Positions 1-6,721 of a stretch of DNA of 16,928 nt are shown here, piece after piece. This stretch comes from an uncultured Eggerthella sp. (lineage in GTDB: Bacteria; Actinomycetota; Coriobacteriia; Coriobacteriales; Eggerthellaceae), in assembly GCA_900556585.1 (NCBI GenBank), contig USPD01000021.1, positions 1-16,928 on the forward strand. The letters run 5' to 3'. Position 1 is the first letter of the stretch, and each line of letters starts with the position of its first letter. The notes under the pieces are model-generated. The model ran no database searches and was not told where the DNA came from. It was given only the letters and a program-made list of their open reading frames with translations. The position numbers were made by a program, and so were the translations under genes.

Positions 1-26
1 CTGCCTCTTACGATGTGTTTTGTCAT
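1..26 (-). CDS. Possible 5' end of a leftward gene (partial)
   Basis: An ATG at 24-26 (minus strand) opens a frame reading MTKHIVRG before the window ends. It is preceded by AAGGGG (32-37) with a 5-base gap, the same ribosome binding site type and spacing as the confident genes in this window. It lies about 500 bases beyond the terminator of the oxidoreductase gene and has the same orientation, so a new transcription unit starting here is reasonable. Only eight codons are visible, so no function can be given. A competing reading on the plus strand (1-93) was judged weaker. Confidence 0.4.
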
Positions 27-520
27 TTACGCCCCTTATTTCGCGTTTTTGGGCCCATTACTCTATAAAAAGCCGATTCTCGACATTCACTAAAATAATG
101 TTTTATGGTCGTCTATACCTATTGAAGCAAAAGGACCACTCTAAGGTAATGAAATAAGATGCTCTTAGAACAATTTGAATTAGCAATAAAATAAACCATC
201 GAAAATCTGCCATTTTACAGTGCACTTACTGCAAAATGGCATGAAATATATACTCAAAACTTAATTTAACTAAGAGCTGAAATTAACTGTTCAAAATTGG
301 TCAAAAACTAAGTAATAAACGAATAAAAATATGTAACAATCCAACTTTCATACCCCACACTTACCAAAATGAATAGCCTCAGTATATACTTCGTTCGTTT
401 TTGCAGAGCAACGTGCTATTTCAGCAAAAAAACTCGTTTTCTAGCAATTATCCAGGCAGAATCAACCAAAAAAGAAAGACCCAAGGTTAAATAGCTATTG
501 AAACAATCAAAGGAGTTTAT
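27..520. other. Gene-free AT-rich stretch
   Basis: No convincing coding frame is present on either strand. The stretch is A+T-rich and lies between the oxidoreductase terminator and the probable leftward gene start at 26, so it probably holds that gene's promoter and control sites. The only clear structure is the inverted repeat at 208-241, listed separately. I could not assign -35/-10 boxes with confidence. Confidence 0.6.
208..241. repeat. Long inverted repeat (hairpin)
   Basis: Arms TGCCATTTT-A-CAG (208-220) and CTG-C-AAAATGGCA (229-241) pair over 13 positions with one internal mismatch and an 8-base loop. No T-run follows on either strand, so it is not a standard terminator. It lies about 180 bases upstream of the probable leftward gene start. 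It could be an operator, an RNA leader hairpin or a remnant of a small repeat element. Confidence 0.6.
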
Positions 521-550
521 AAATAAAAAAGACTCGACAATTGTCGAGCC
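521..550 (-). terminator. Rho-independent terminator of the oxidoreductase gene
   Basis: On the minus strand a 10-base-pair stem (GGCTCGACAA with TTGTCGAGTC, one G-U pair, 531-550) is followed at once by TTTTTTATTT. It lies about 90 bases after the stop codon at 641. Read on the plus strand the stem has an A-C mismatch and is followed by only four T, so activity is expected mainly leftward. Confidence 0.85.
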
Positions 551-640
551 TTTTCAAATTTGAAACTTATAAGTCTTCACTTATTAACATATACTTACAA
601 GCTTGCGCTTAGAAGTCATGCAAATCAGCTAAAACCAGTA

Positions 641-2755
641 TTACATCTGCATAGCTACCAAATAGCCGTCACGAATTGCCTCGAGGAGACGCTTAAACTC
701 AGGCGTACCGTAAGGATCGTTTGCAGCAACGCCTTCCCAATCGGTATGAGGAGAAGCATTACCAATGAGATGCAGATGCTCTTCACCAAGAACGCCCTTA
801 GCTTCATCATAGAGCTCGGTGTTATCGATCATGGTAGTACCAGTGATGATGGTATCAGCAGGAACGGTGAATTCCTTACCTTCAGCATCTTCGCAAAGAA
901 CGCCTTCGTCAGTGTAAGCCTTAACCTTGGTGAGGGTAAGAATCTTTACGCCTTCCTTCTTCAACTTGCGAAGCTCTGGGTTCTTGTCGATAATGCCGAT
1001 TTCAGCGCCAGCCTTCTTAGCAGGCTCAATAACAGTAACCTCACGGCCTTCATTCATGGAAGAAGCTACTTCGATACCAGCAAAGCCGCCGCCAATAACA
1101 GCCATACGCTTCTTAACCAGCAAGTGAGTACCAAGACCCCACTGCATAAGTCCCAGAGGAGCACCAAGGATACCCATACCGAAGCAGGAAAGACCCCACA
1201 TGAAGCCCTTGCCAGGGGTGCCCTTGCCCTCAACGAGCTCCTTCAAAGCATGAGAATCGATAACATTCTTGCGATCCTTGCCAGGAACATCTGGAGAAGT
1301 GGTTTCAGGACCAACAGCCAAAATTACTTCGTCAGCACCGAAATCCTTCAAGTAGTTAACATCAACCTTGGTGTTGCAACGAACATCAATGCCAAGGCGC
1401 TTAATTTCGTTGTTGTACCAATCAACCATAGGAGGAAGCTCTTCGTTCAATACCTGAGCGAGGTTCAGCAAACCACAAGGCTTCTTCTTTTGGTCAACAA
1501 CAACAACGTTCTTGAAGCCACGCATCTTCAAGTTACGTGCAGCTTCCAAACCAGCAGGACCAGCACCAACGATGAGGATCTTCTTTTCTGCCTCTTCGCC
1601 AGTTACCTGATGATCTGCAGGCAAGCCGTACTGTGAGAAGTAAACGTTAGGGTTAACGGAGCACTTGCAAGGCTTACCAATGAAGATGTTATCAAGGCAG
1701 CGAGAGCAAACGATGCAAGGACGAACTTCTTCGCTACGGCCTTCAGCAACCTTGATACCAATTTCAGGCTCTGCAATCCAGTGACGAGCCATACCAGCTG
1801 CATCGCCAGAACCGTCTGCGAGGATCTTTTCGCAAACATCCAAGTGATTAATACGAGTGCCAGGGAAGCAAGGCAAAGTAGTGTACTTCTTAGCTTCCTT
1901 GGACAGATAAATGAATTCGCCTTCTGGAACAAGCTGGTTAGCAACAGGACGAGGAGCCTCATGGAAGCCAGCCTGGATAGACCAAGCATCTACGCCGTGC
2001 TTTTCAACACATTCAATAACTTCTTTGAGGTCTTCAACGCGCTGACCACCTGGCATAAGGTCGTCTGCGGAATAACGAATAAGAATAGGCATATCATCGC
2101 CGCAGGTCTTATGAATCTCATCAATGATTTCAGTAAGAAGACGGCAACGGTTTTCGGTGGATCCACCATATTCGTCAGTACGATGGTTGGAGTACTTGGA
2201 AATAAAGCGCATTACCATGTAGCCAATACCAGCATGAATCTCAATAATGTCAATGCCAGCCTTCTTGCAGCGAAGAGCAGCTTCGCCGTACTGCTTAACT
2301 ACGATAGCAATTTCTTCTTTGGTGAATTCCTTTTCAGGCATACCTACGAAGGGACCAGAAACAACATCAATAGAAGGAGCGTAAGAGTGAAGTTCATCTT
2401 CACCGGTTGCACGCCATTCGTAGCAGAGCTGAAGCTGAGCAGCCAACTTAGCGCCATGCTTGTGGCAAACTTCAGCAGTGCGAGTAAGACCCGGGATGAA
2501 GCAGTCGTCCCAAACACCTACTGCACCAGTGGTGGTGTGATACTTAGGGTGAGTATCGAATACGTCGCATACGTAGCAAGAGCCGAGCTCAATAAGAGCG
2601 GCACCGCCCTTTGCACGCTGCTCGTAGAAGTCCACCAAGTCATCGCCAACATGATAGTTGTCAGTCTTCTCGATGGTCATCGGCAGCATAACAAAGCGAT
2701 TACGCAGCTCGACGTTGCCGATTTTAAACGGCTTATTTAACAATTCGTACTTCAC
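641..2755 (-). CDS. Old-yellow-enzyme-type NADH:flavin oxidoreductase with Fe-S cluster (2,4-dienoyl-CoA reductase / 2-enoate reductase family)
   Basis: A cytoplasmic flavoenzyme of 704 residues, expected to reduce a C=C bond next to a carbonyl or thioester using NAD(P)H. Residues 5-335 form the FMN-binding TIM barrel, with HAGIGY (174-179) followed by the family signature YGGSTENR (196-203). Four cysteines (347, 350, 353, 365; C-X2-C-X2-C-X11-C) fit the 4Fe-4S cluster that links the two halves. The C-terminal half has a first dinucleotide fold (GAGPAG, 397-402) and a second (GGGFAG, 555-560). Just before the second is an unusual Gly-rich hydrophobic stretch (514-548). Start: I chose the GTG at 2755, because GAAAGGGG lies seven bases before it and the protein then begins like its relatives (VKYELLNKPFKIGN). 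A TTG at 2779 (712 residues) also has a purine-rich site (AAAAGGA). Family members act in fatty acid, bile acid and aromatic acrylate reduction; the substrate here is unknown. It is divergent from the TetR-type regulator, a likely controller. Confidence 0.92.
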   Translation of the reverse strand: MKYELLNKPFKIGNVELRNRFVMLPMTIEKTDNYHVGDDLVDFYEQRAKGGAALIELGSCYVCDVFDTHPKYHTTTGAVGVWDDCFIPGLTRTAEVCHKHGAKLAAQLQLCYEWRATGEDELHSYAPSIDVVSGPFVGMPEKEFTKEEIAIVVKQYGEAALRCKKAGIDIIEIHAGIGYMVMRFISKYSNHRTDEYGGSTENRCRLLTEIIDEIHKTCGDDMPILIRYSADDLMPGGQRVEDLKEVIECVEKHGVDAWSIQAGFHEAPRPVANQLVPEGEFIYLSKEAKKYTTLPCFPGTRINHLDVCEKILADGSGDAAGMARHWIAEPEIGIKVAEGRSEEVRPCIVCSRCLDNIFIGKPCKCSVNPNVYFSQYGLPADHQVTGEEAEKKILIVGAGPAGLEAARNLKMRGFKNVVVVDQKKKPCGLLNLAQVLNEELPPMVDWYNNEIKRLGIDVRCNTKVDVNYLKDFGADEVILAVGPETTSPDVPGKDRKNVIDSHALKELVEGKGTPGKGFMWGLSCFGMGILGAPLGLMQWGLGTHLLVKKRMAVIGGGFAGIEVASSMNEGREVTVIEPAKKAGAEIGIIDKNPELRKLKKEGVKILTLTKVKAYTDEGVLCEDAEGKEFTVPADTIITGTTMIDNTELYDEAKGVLGEEHLHLIGNASPHTDWEGVAANDPYGTPEFKRLLEAIRDGYLVAMQM

Positions 2756-2762
2756 TTCGCGG

Positions 2763-2770
2763 CCCCTTTC
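2763..2770 (-). promoter_or_regulatory. Ribosome binding site deciding the oxidoreductase start
   Basis: GAAAGGGG on the minus strand, seven bases before GTG 2753-2755. It supports that GTG over the upstream TTG at 2777-2779. The same motif type precedes the crotonase and flavoprotein genes. Confidence 0.65.
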
Positions 2771-2779
2771 GTAAGACAA

Positions 2780-3510
2780 AAGTGAAATTCCTTTTCCAGC
2801 ATCTATGAGAGCAGATTGAACGTATCTGAGGCAACCCTAACTCGCTAGCACATGCATCTCAAAACCATGTCGCCTACGCATTTTACGCAACCGATACGGA
2901 TCTACGCAGCGCACTCAACAAGCCTATTTATTTGCTTTTTCGCATGTATGTACACGAAAACAGACGAAACCTTCGGTGTTCGCCTGAAACAAAGCACTGT
3001 AAACAATAGGCTGCATCAGTTAAGACCAATCGTATGCACTCCTTCGCATTAAGTTATTGTAAAACAGAACACTATAAAAACACTATCGAATTTGAGCCAT
3101 TATCCATTGATTGTTCTACGGGTTAATTCAGAAAAGGATAGGCTTAACCGCATCTGTTAGAAAAATCAGTCGTGCTTGTCATATAAATCGATTGGATCTG
3201 CAAAAACAAACCAACCATATTTGTATACAAGTCAGTCACTTCTATCAATAAATCAAACGTGGCCGCACTATTAATTCAAAACAAAGATAACTATTCTTGC
3301 TTCCATTAAACAAAATAAACTACACATTTTTTTATTTTTGACCTAATAAAATAAAATGCACGCTAAAATAGCTAGCGAGCGATTTATTGGTGTGGGTAAA
3401 ATCGCTTTAGGGTTTTACACTACTCACAGTACTAAAATGCCCACCCTTAATAAAACGCTTAAAATATTACATACAGTGTACGTGCATCAATTAAGGCGAA
3501 AGGAATTACA
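2780..3510. other. Long divergent intergenic region (oxidoreductase / TetR)
   Basis: About 730 bases with no believable gene; the short open frames at 2852-3052 and 3356-3538 lack a ribosome binding site and family resemblance. It must contain both divergent promoters and probably the TetR operator. Dyads seen: a perfect 10-base palindrome TTGTATACAA (3221-3230), GGTTAA (3121-3126) with TTAACC (3144-3149), and TTTTACACT (3413-3421) with AGTACTAAAA (3428-3437). A TTGACC at 3338-3343 could be a -35 box toward the regulator, but no well-placed -10 box follows. None of these can be called the operator from sequence alone. Confidence 0.5.
3221..3230. promoter_or_regulatory. Perfect palindrome, candidate TetR operator
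   Basis: TTGTATACAA is self-complementary and lies between the divergent oxidoreductase and TetR genes, where an autoregulatory operator would be expected. It is short for a TetR site and could be chance in A+T-rich DNA. Confidence 0.25.
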
Positions 3511-4164
3511 GTGGGCACCTTTGATACAAAACTGTTAATTGCACAGGCCTTAGTGGATTTAAGCAAAGAACAACCATTAAAAAAGGTTTCTATTAGCGAT
3601 ATCGTAGAACGCACCGGGAAAAACAGAAAAACGTTCTACTATCATTTCGAAGATAAAAACGCCCTTATTATTTGGAAGTTCCGCTACGATTTGGGCACCG
3701 AGCTTCAGCGTCGTTTTCCAGAGAATATCTTAGTGTACGAAAAAGAAGGCGAAGACACCTATCCTGAATTACCGTTCTACATTACGCAAAAATCAGGTGT
3801 TCGTTCGCTTGATCATTCAAAATTTTTTGACACATTTGCTATCGTTTTAGAGCGCGAGCGAGATTTCTACGTGCAAGCATTTTCCGAAATGGGTCCATCA
3901 TCTCTGCGTCACTATTTGTACGATTTATACTTGCCTGCTTTACGAAACGATATAACCATTATTCTGGCAAATCGCTACTTACCAGAAGAAAACATCGACT
4001 TCTTGAGCGAATTTTATACATGCGCTTTTCTTTCGTACTTTACCCACAAATGCGAACAGCCTGGAAATCGTCACCTAATTAGTAACGCTGGACCATTTGC
4101 CAATATTATTCATAGTTCTATGGAAAGCGAAATCAAAGAAGCACAACTCCGTCGCAATCTGTAA
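3511..4164 (+). CDS. TetR/AcrR-type transcriptional regulator
   Basis: A 217-residue DNA-binding regulator. The N-terminal helix-turn-helix covers about residues 26-48, with the typical sequence ISDIVERTGKNRKTFYYHF (the TFYYHF end is the hallmark of the TetR recognition helix). The rest (about 55-217) is a variable helical ligand and dimer domain, like those of the DhaS-like group often written TetR_C. Start: the GTG at 3511 is preceded by AAAGGA with a 6-base gap, and translation from it gives a normal TetR N-terminus. The gene is divergent from the oxidoreductase and convergent with the acyl-CoA dehydrogenase, so control of one or both, plus its own gene, is the simplest idea. The ligand is unknown. 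Length and domain order are normal for the family. Confidence 0.9.
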   Translation: MGTFDTKLLIAQALVDLSKEQPLKKVSISDIVERTGKNRKTFYYHFEDKNALIIWKFRYDLGTELQRRFPENILVYEKEGEDTYPELPFYITQKSGVRSLDHSKFFDTFAIVLERERDFYVQAFSEMGPSSLRHYLYDLYLPALRNDITIILANRYLPEENIDFLSEFYTCAFLSYFTHKCEQPGNRHLISNAGPFANIIHSSMESEIKEAQLRRNL

Positions 4165-4183
4165 TAACTCTCGCCACACTTTA

Positions 4184-4287
4184 TGCTGCGCTTTGCATGC
4201 CACCTTCGCTTTGTTGCTGCGCTTTACATGTCGCTTTCGCTTTATGTTTTGCCTTACATGCCGCCTTTGCTTTATTGCTGCACTCAC
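4184..4287. repeat. Degenerate tandem repeat, about 31-base unit
   Basis: Three consecutive diverged units (4184-4214, 4215-4244, 4245-4275) and a partial fourth (4276-4287). Each begins TGCTG or TGTTT, carries a central CATGYC and ends TTYGCTTT. The array starts 20 bases after the TetR stop codon. A weak dyad TGCTGC (4276-4281) / GCAGCA (4294-4299) follows. No protein function is suggested, although one frame stays open through it. Confidence 0.65.
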
Positions 4288-4308
4288 TATTCTGCAGCAC
4301 AAAACAAC

Positions 4309-4434
4309 CAAACTATTCGGCTTTGCTGACCATTCGGCTTTGCTGATCATTCGGCATAGCTAAACTATTCGGCTTTGCTGACTATTCGGCTTTGCTAATT
4401 ATTCAGCATAACTATCTATTCAGCATAACTATCC
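4309..4434. repeat. 17-base tandem repeat running into the 3' end of the dehydrogenase gene
   Basis: Seven head-to-tail units of the form CTATTCGGCTTTGCTGA (plus strand), one of them 18 bases long. Variants are CCATTCGGC..., TCATTCGGCATAGC... and two units CTATTCAGCATAACTAT. The last unit is the actual 3' end of the acyl-CoA dehydrogenase gene: on the minus strand it reads GAT AGT TAT GCT GAA TAG (D-S-Y-A-E-stop). The array thus looks like repeated copies of the gene's own terminal codons, each diverged further with distance. Confidence 0.8.
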
Positions 4435-5573
4435 ATGATAAGTGGCGCTGCAATATACACCATGATCTGGTCTGTACCTTCTGCAATTTGATTTCCGCGA
4501 CAATCTTCCCAAATAGTGCTAACGCGTGCACCTTCGGTATACCCTAAACCGCCCAAGATTTGCATAGCATCGCTTGCAACCTGAGTAGCGGTTTTGGGAA
4601 TATAGCGCTTCATCAGCGCAACCGATAAGCGCTTTTCAGGATGATTTGTCTCGATTGACCAAGCCGCATGATAGAGCATCGCTCTCATGGTTCGCAGACT
4701 TACTTCCATGTCGGTAAGCATCTGTTCGATCTGCTGGAACTGCCCAATTGGCACACCAAATGCTCTACGACCGCGGGCGTTTTCTACTGCATCTTCCATT
4801 GCAGCCTGTGCCATACCAAGTGAAGACGCACACGTGAACACGCGACCATATTCCAGCAACCTAAACAGATGGCGGAAACCGCCTTTGTGACCAATAAGAC
4901 GATATTCAGGTTTCAGCTCCACTTCGTCAAAAGAAACCGAAGCGAACGGCACCATGGACTGACCAATCTTATTGATAGGAATTGCACGAATACCAGGCAA
5001 ATTATGAGGAATCAGCCAAAACAAAAGCGGCGGATATTTGTCGGCACTCGGATTATCTCTATCGATTGCTGCTACCAAAATATTGGGCGAATACTCGCCG
5101 TTGTTTACATAGGTTTTCTGACCGTTGAGAACGAGTTTGCCGTTGCGCGTTTCAACTGAAGTGCTCATGCTCATGGTGTCAGAGCCTGCGTTAGGTTCAG
5201 AAACTGCAAGCGAAAACATCAGACGGCCCGTGTTTCGGTAATTTTCCAGAACTTCGGAAACTACGCCATCATCGGCAAACCCACTTAAAATTTGCAAATT
5301 AAAAAGGTCATTCTGAAACGGAAGTGCCGCTCCCGCACAGCGAGAAAGCTCTTCCAAAATAAGCGTTTGTCCCATGATGTCCAGTCCGCGATGACCATCG
5401 CTTTGAACTTTGTCGAGAGCAAAGTAGCGATCCACAAAGCCCTTTACTACCTCATCGGGCAAGCCTTGGTCACGACGCCACTGAAACACGTGATCTGCTG
5501 TGAATACTTCTTCGCCAAAAGCACGAAACGTTGCAATAATATTTTTTTGATTATCTGATAGTTCGAATTCCAC
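4416..5573 (-). CDS. Acyl-CoA dehydrogenase, CaiA-like
   Basis: A 385-residue FAD enzyme of the acyl-CoA dehydrogenase family, normal in length, with the N-terminal helical, middle beta and C-terminal helical domains. Seen: LAVSEPNAGSD (122-132, substrate/FAD loop), RRAFGVPIGQFQ (269-280), QILGGLGYT (338-346) and AEGTDQI (364-370), where E365 sits at the usual catalytic-base position. Stretches such as NTGRLMFSLAVSEPNAGSD and the YHAAWS region recall CaiA (crotonobetainyl-CoA reductase), so the enzyme may work in the reductive direction with an electron-transferring flavoprotein; this is inference. Start: GTG at 5573 with GAGGGG six bases before. The crotonase gene lies upstream on the same strand but is separated by a terminator hairpin. 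The last six codons are the source-like unit of the downstream 17-base array. No CoA-transferase, CoA ligase or betaine transporter is in the window, so a carnitine role is unproven. Confidence 0.9.
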   Translation of the reverse strand: MEFELSDNQKNIIATFRAFGEEVFTADHVFQWRRDQGLPDEVVKGFVDRYFALDKVQSDGHRGLDIMGQTLILEELSRCAGAALPFQNDLFNLQILSGFADDGVVSEVLENYRNTGRLMFSLAVSEPNAGSDTMSMSTSVETRNGKLVLNGQKTYVNNGEYSPNILVAAIDRDNPSADKYPPLLFWLIPHNLPGIRAIPINKIGQSMVPFASVSFDEVELKPEYRLIGHKGGFRHLFRLLEYGRVFTCASSLGMAQAAMEDAVENARGRRAFGVPIGQFQQIEQMLTDMEVSLRTMRAMLYHAAWSIETNHPEKRLSVALMKRYIPKTATQVASDAMQILGGLGYTEGARVSTIWEDCRGNQIAEGTDQIMVYIAAPLIMDSYAE

Positions 5574-5620
5574 GATATACCCCTCGCAGACACATGCCAG
5601 ATATGTATGCTTATCTTCCT

Positions 5621-5657
5621 ATAAAAAGAAGGATACGGCACTTGGGAGCCGCATCCT
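5621..5657 (-). terminator. Rho-independent terminator between crotonase and dehydrogenase genes
   Basis: On the minus strand AGGATGCGGC (5657-5648) pairs with GCCGTATCCT (5639-5630), with one G-U pair and an 8-base loop, followed by TCTTTTTAT. It lies about 70 bases after the crotonase stop and about 50 bases before the dehydrogenase start. It implies that the dehydrogenase gene has its own promoter or depends on readthrough. Confidence 0.75.
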
Positions 5658-5683
5658 ATCATCAAGTTTTTTAATATGTAACC

Positions 5684-5703
5684 ATGCGTGCACAACCACG
5701 CAT
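5684..5703. repeat. Short inverted repeat after the crotonase gene
   Basis: ATGCGTG (5684-5690) and CACGCAT (5697-5703) form a perfect 7-base-pair dyad with a 6-base spacer. It lies 23 bases after the crotonase stop and upstream of the terminator hairpin. No T-run follows. It could stabilise the mRNA 3' end or be an operator for the dehydrogenase gene. Confidence 0.45.
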
Positions 5704-5726
5704 ATGCTTACGCAGTTGCTTTTAGG

Positions 5727-6515
5727 TTAGCGGCCCTTCCAAACCGGCTCGCGCTTTTCGGCAAAGGCTGTTGCACCTTCAATTTTGTCTTCGCTCGTTT
5801 GGGTAATCTTTTCTATCTCTTCCAGAATTTCCCAACCCTTAGACGGATACACTACGCTTTCGCCCATAGTTTCATACGCAGTACGCTTCGTACATACCAC
5901 CGCTAAAGGTGCTCCCTTGCAGATAAGTTCAGCCATCTTTATTGCTTCATCCAAAACAGTACCAGGCTCTACCGCCTTGTTAATAAGGAAACATTCTTCA
6001 GCTTTTTTAGCAGAAAACGGCTCGCAAGTAAGTATGAGCTCCATTGCAGGTTTGGCAGGCATAGTCTGCATGATTCGCATCAAAAGACCGCCACCCGCTG
6101 CGGTCAAGCCACGACGAGGCTCTGGGAGTGAAAATTCTGAATCGGTTGCCGCGATGGCAAGATCGCAAGCAACTACAATTTCTACGCCTCCACCCAACAC
6201 GCGGCCATTTGCTGCAGCGATAAGAGGCTTAGAAATGTAACGTTTACACATGCCCGCAAACCCACTTTTTTCGTATCCTTCTGGTGCGTGCATAGTGCCT
6301 GCTGCGATTTCTTTAAGGTCACTACCAGCGCAGAAGCAATCACCGACATTGGTAATAATACCCACACGCAACGAATCGGTTTGCTCTAAATGATCGAATG
6401 CCTGACAAAGCTCCAACCACATTGCACTGCTAATAGCATTTTTTGCTTCAGGCCTGTTTAGCGTAACAATGTAAATACCACCACGTTCTTCAGTAAGAAT
6501 ATATTTGTATGACAT
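5727..6515 (-). CDS. Enoyl-CoA hydratase/isomerase (crotonase), CaiD-like
   Basis: A 262-residue crotonase-fold enzyme that would add or remove water across the C=C of an enoyl-CoA. Oxyanion-hole segments are CAGSDLKE (62-69) and GRVLGGG (104-110). The two acid/base glutamates are present: E112 in GGGVEIV and E132 in PEPRRGL, matching E144 and E164 of rat enoyl-CoA hydratase. The C-terminus EGATAFAEKREPVWKGR (246-262) closely resembles the end of CaiD, carnitinyl-CoA dehydratase, from memory of that family. Start: ATG at 6515, because GAAAGGGG lies five bases before it; an in-frame ATG at 6539 would add eight residues but has no such site. The hydrolase gene lies upstream behind a strong terminator, and a CaiA-like dehydrogenase lies downstream. 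Pairing CaiD- and CaiA-like enzymes suggests 3-hydroxyacyl-CoA to enoyl-CoA to acyl-CoA conversion; the acyl group is unknown. Confidence 0.92.
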   Translation of the reverse strand: MSYKYILTEERGGIYIVTLNRPEAKNAISSAMWLELCQAFDHLEQTDSLRVGIITNVGDCFCAGSDLKEIAAGTMHAPEGYEKSGFAGMCKRYISKPLIAAANGRVLGGGVEIVVACDLAIAATDSEFSLPEPRRGLTAAGGGLLMRIMQTMPAKPAMELILTCEPFSAKKAEECFLINKAVEPGTVLDEAIKMAELICKGAPLAVVCTKRTAYETMGESVVYPSKGWEILEEIEKITQTSEDKIEGATAFAEKREPVWKGR

Positions 6516-6520
6516 ATGAT

Positions 6521-6528
6521 CCCCTTTC
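6521..6528 (-). promoter_or_regulatory. Ribosome binding site deciding the crotonase start
   Basis: GAAAGGGG on the minus strand, five bases before ATG 6513-6515. It favours this ATG over the in-frame ATG at 6537-6539. Confidence 0.7.
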
Positions 6529-6580
6529 TTTCCCCTCATAAATCATACGCCGCTATCTGTTCATAAACCACTAGCTTTAT

Positions 6581-6606
6581 TTCATGAAAGACGCGCTTTT
6601 CATGAA
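6581..6606. promoter_or_regulatory. Paired TTCATGAA palindromes upstream of the crotonase gene
   Basis: TTCATGAA occurs twice (6581-6588 and 6599-6606). Together they make a larger dyad, TTCATGAAAG with CTTTTCATGAA (one extra T), 65-91 bases upstream of the crotonase start. This has the look of a two-site operator for a dimeric regulator, but it could also be part of a leader RNA. Confidence 0.4.
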
Positions 6607-6608
6607 TC

Positions 6609-6639
6609 GCATTCATCGGATTACACATCCGATGAATGC
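6609..6639. repeat. Perfect 13-base-pair hairpin, copy 1 of a duplicated element
   Basis: GCATTCATCGGAT (6609-6621) and ATCCGATGAATGC (6627-6639) are perfectly complementary around the loop TACAC. The right part, and the following CACCTATAAACTACCTAAC, recur about 65 bases further on. No T-run follows on either strand, so a terminator role is unlikely. Confidence 0.75.
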
Positions 6640-6680
6640 ACCTATAAACTACCTAACGCTCGGATCTGTAGCTGTTCCAG

Positions 6681-6721
6681 TTGGATTACGCATCCAATGA
6701 ATGCACCTAAAAACTACCTAA
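6681..6721. repeat. Diverged second copy of the hairpin element
   Basis: TTGGAT (6681-6686), loop TACGC, ATCCAA (6692-6697), followed by TGAATGCACCTAAAAACTACCTAAC. Compared with copy 1 (from 6616) one C-G pair of the stem has become T-A on both sides, keeping the pairing. The outer stem is weakened here. Confidence 0.7.

Noticed and set aside
1..93. Plus-strand open frame ending LYKKPILDIH, hydrophobic, possible membrane-protein tail
   Set aside because: Thirty open codons are expected by chance; another frame is open even longer, and the minus-strand ATG at 26 has a well-spaced ribosome binding site matching the style of this genome.
560..1636. 358-codon plus-strand frame
   Set aside because: It lies antisense to the oxidoreductase, whose motifs are certain; no ribosome binding site or family resemblance.
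2852..3052. Short plus-strand frame of 66 codons
   Set aside because: No ribosome binding site, unusual composition, and located in a promoter region.
3356..3538. Short plus-strand frame of 60 codons in front of the TetR gene
   Set aside because: No ribosome binding site, overlaps the TetR start in another frame, no recognisable protein features.
4097..4363. Frame of 88 codons through the 31-base and 17-base arrays
   Set aside because: It overlaps the end of the TetR gene and then only translates the tandem repeats; a by-product of repeat periodicity.
4309..4434. CRISPR array
   Set aside because: Units are 17 bases, directly adjacent without spacers, and one is part of a gene.
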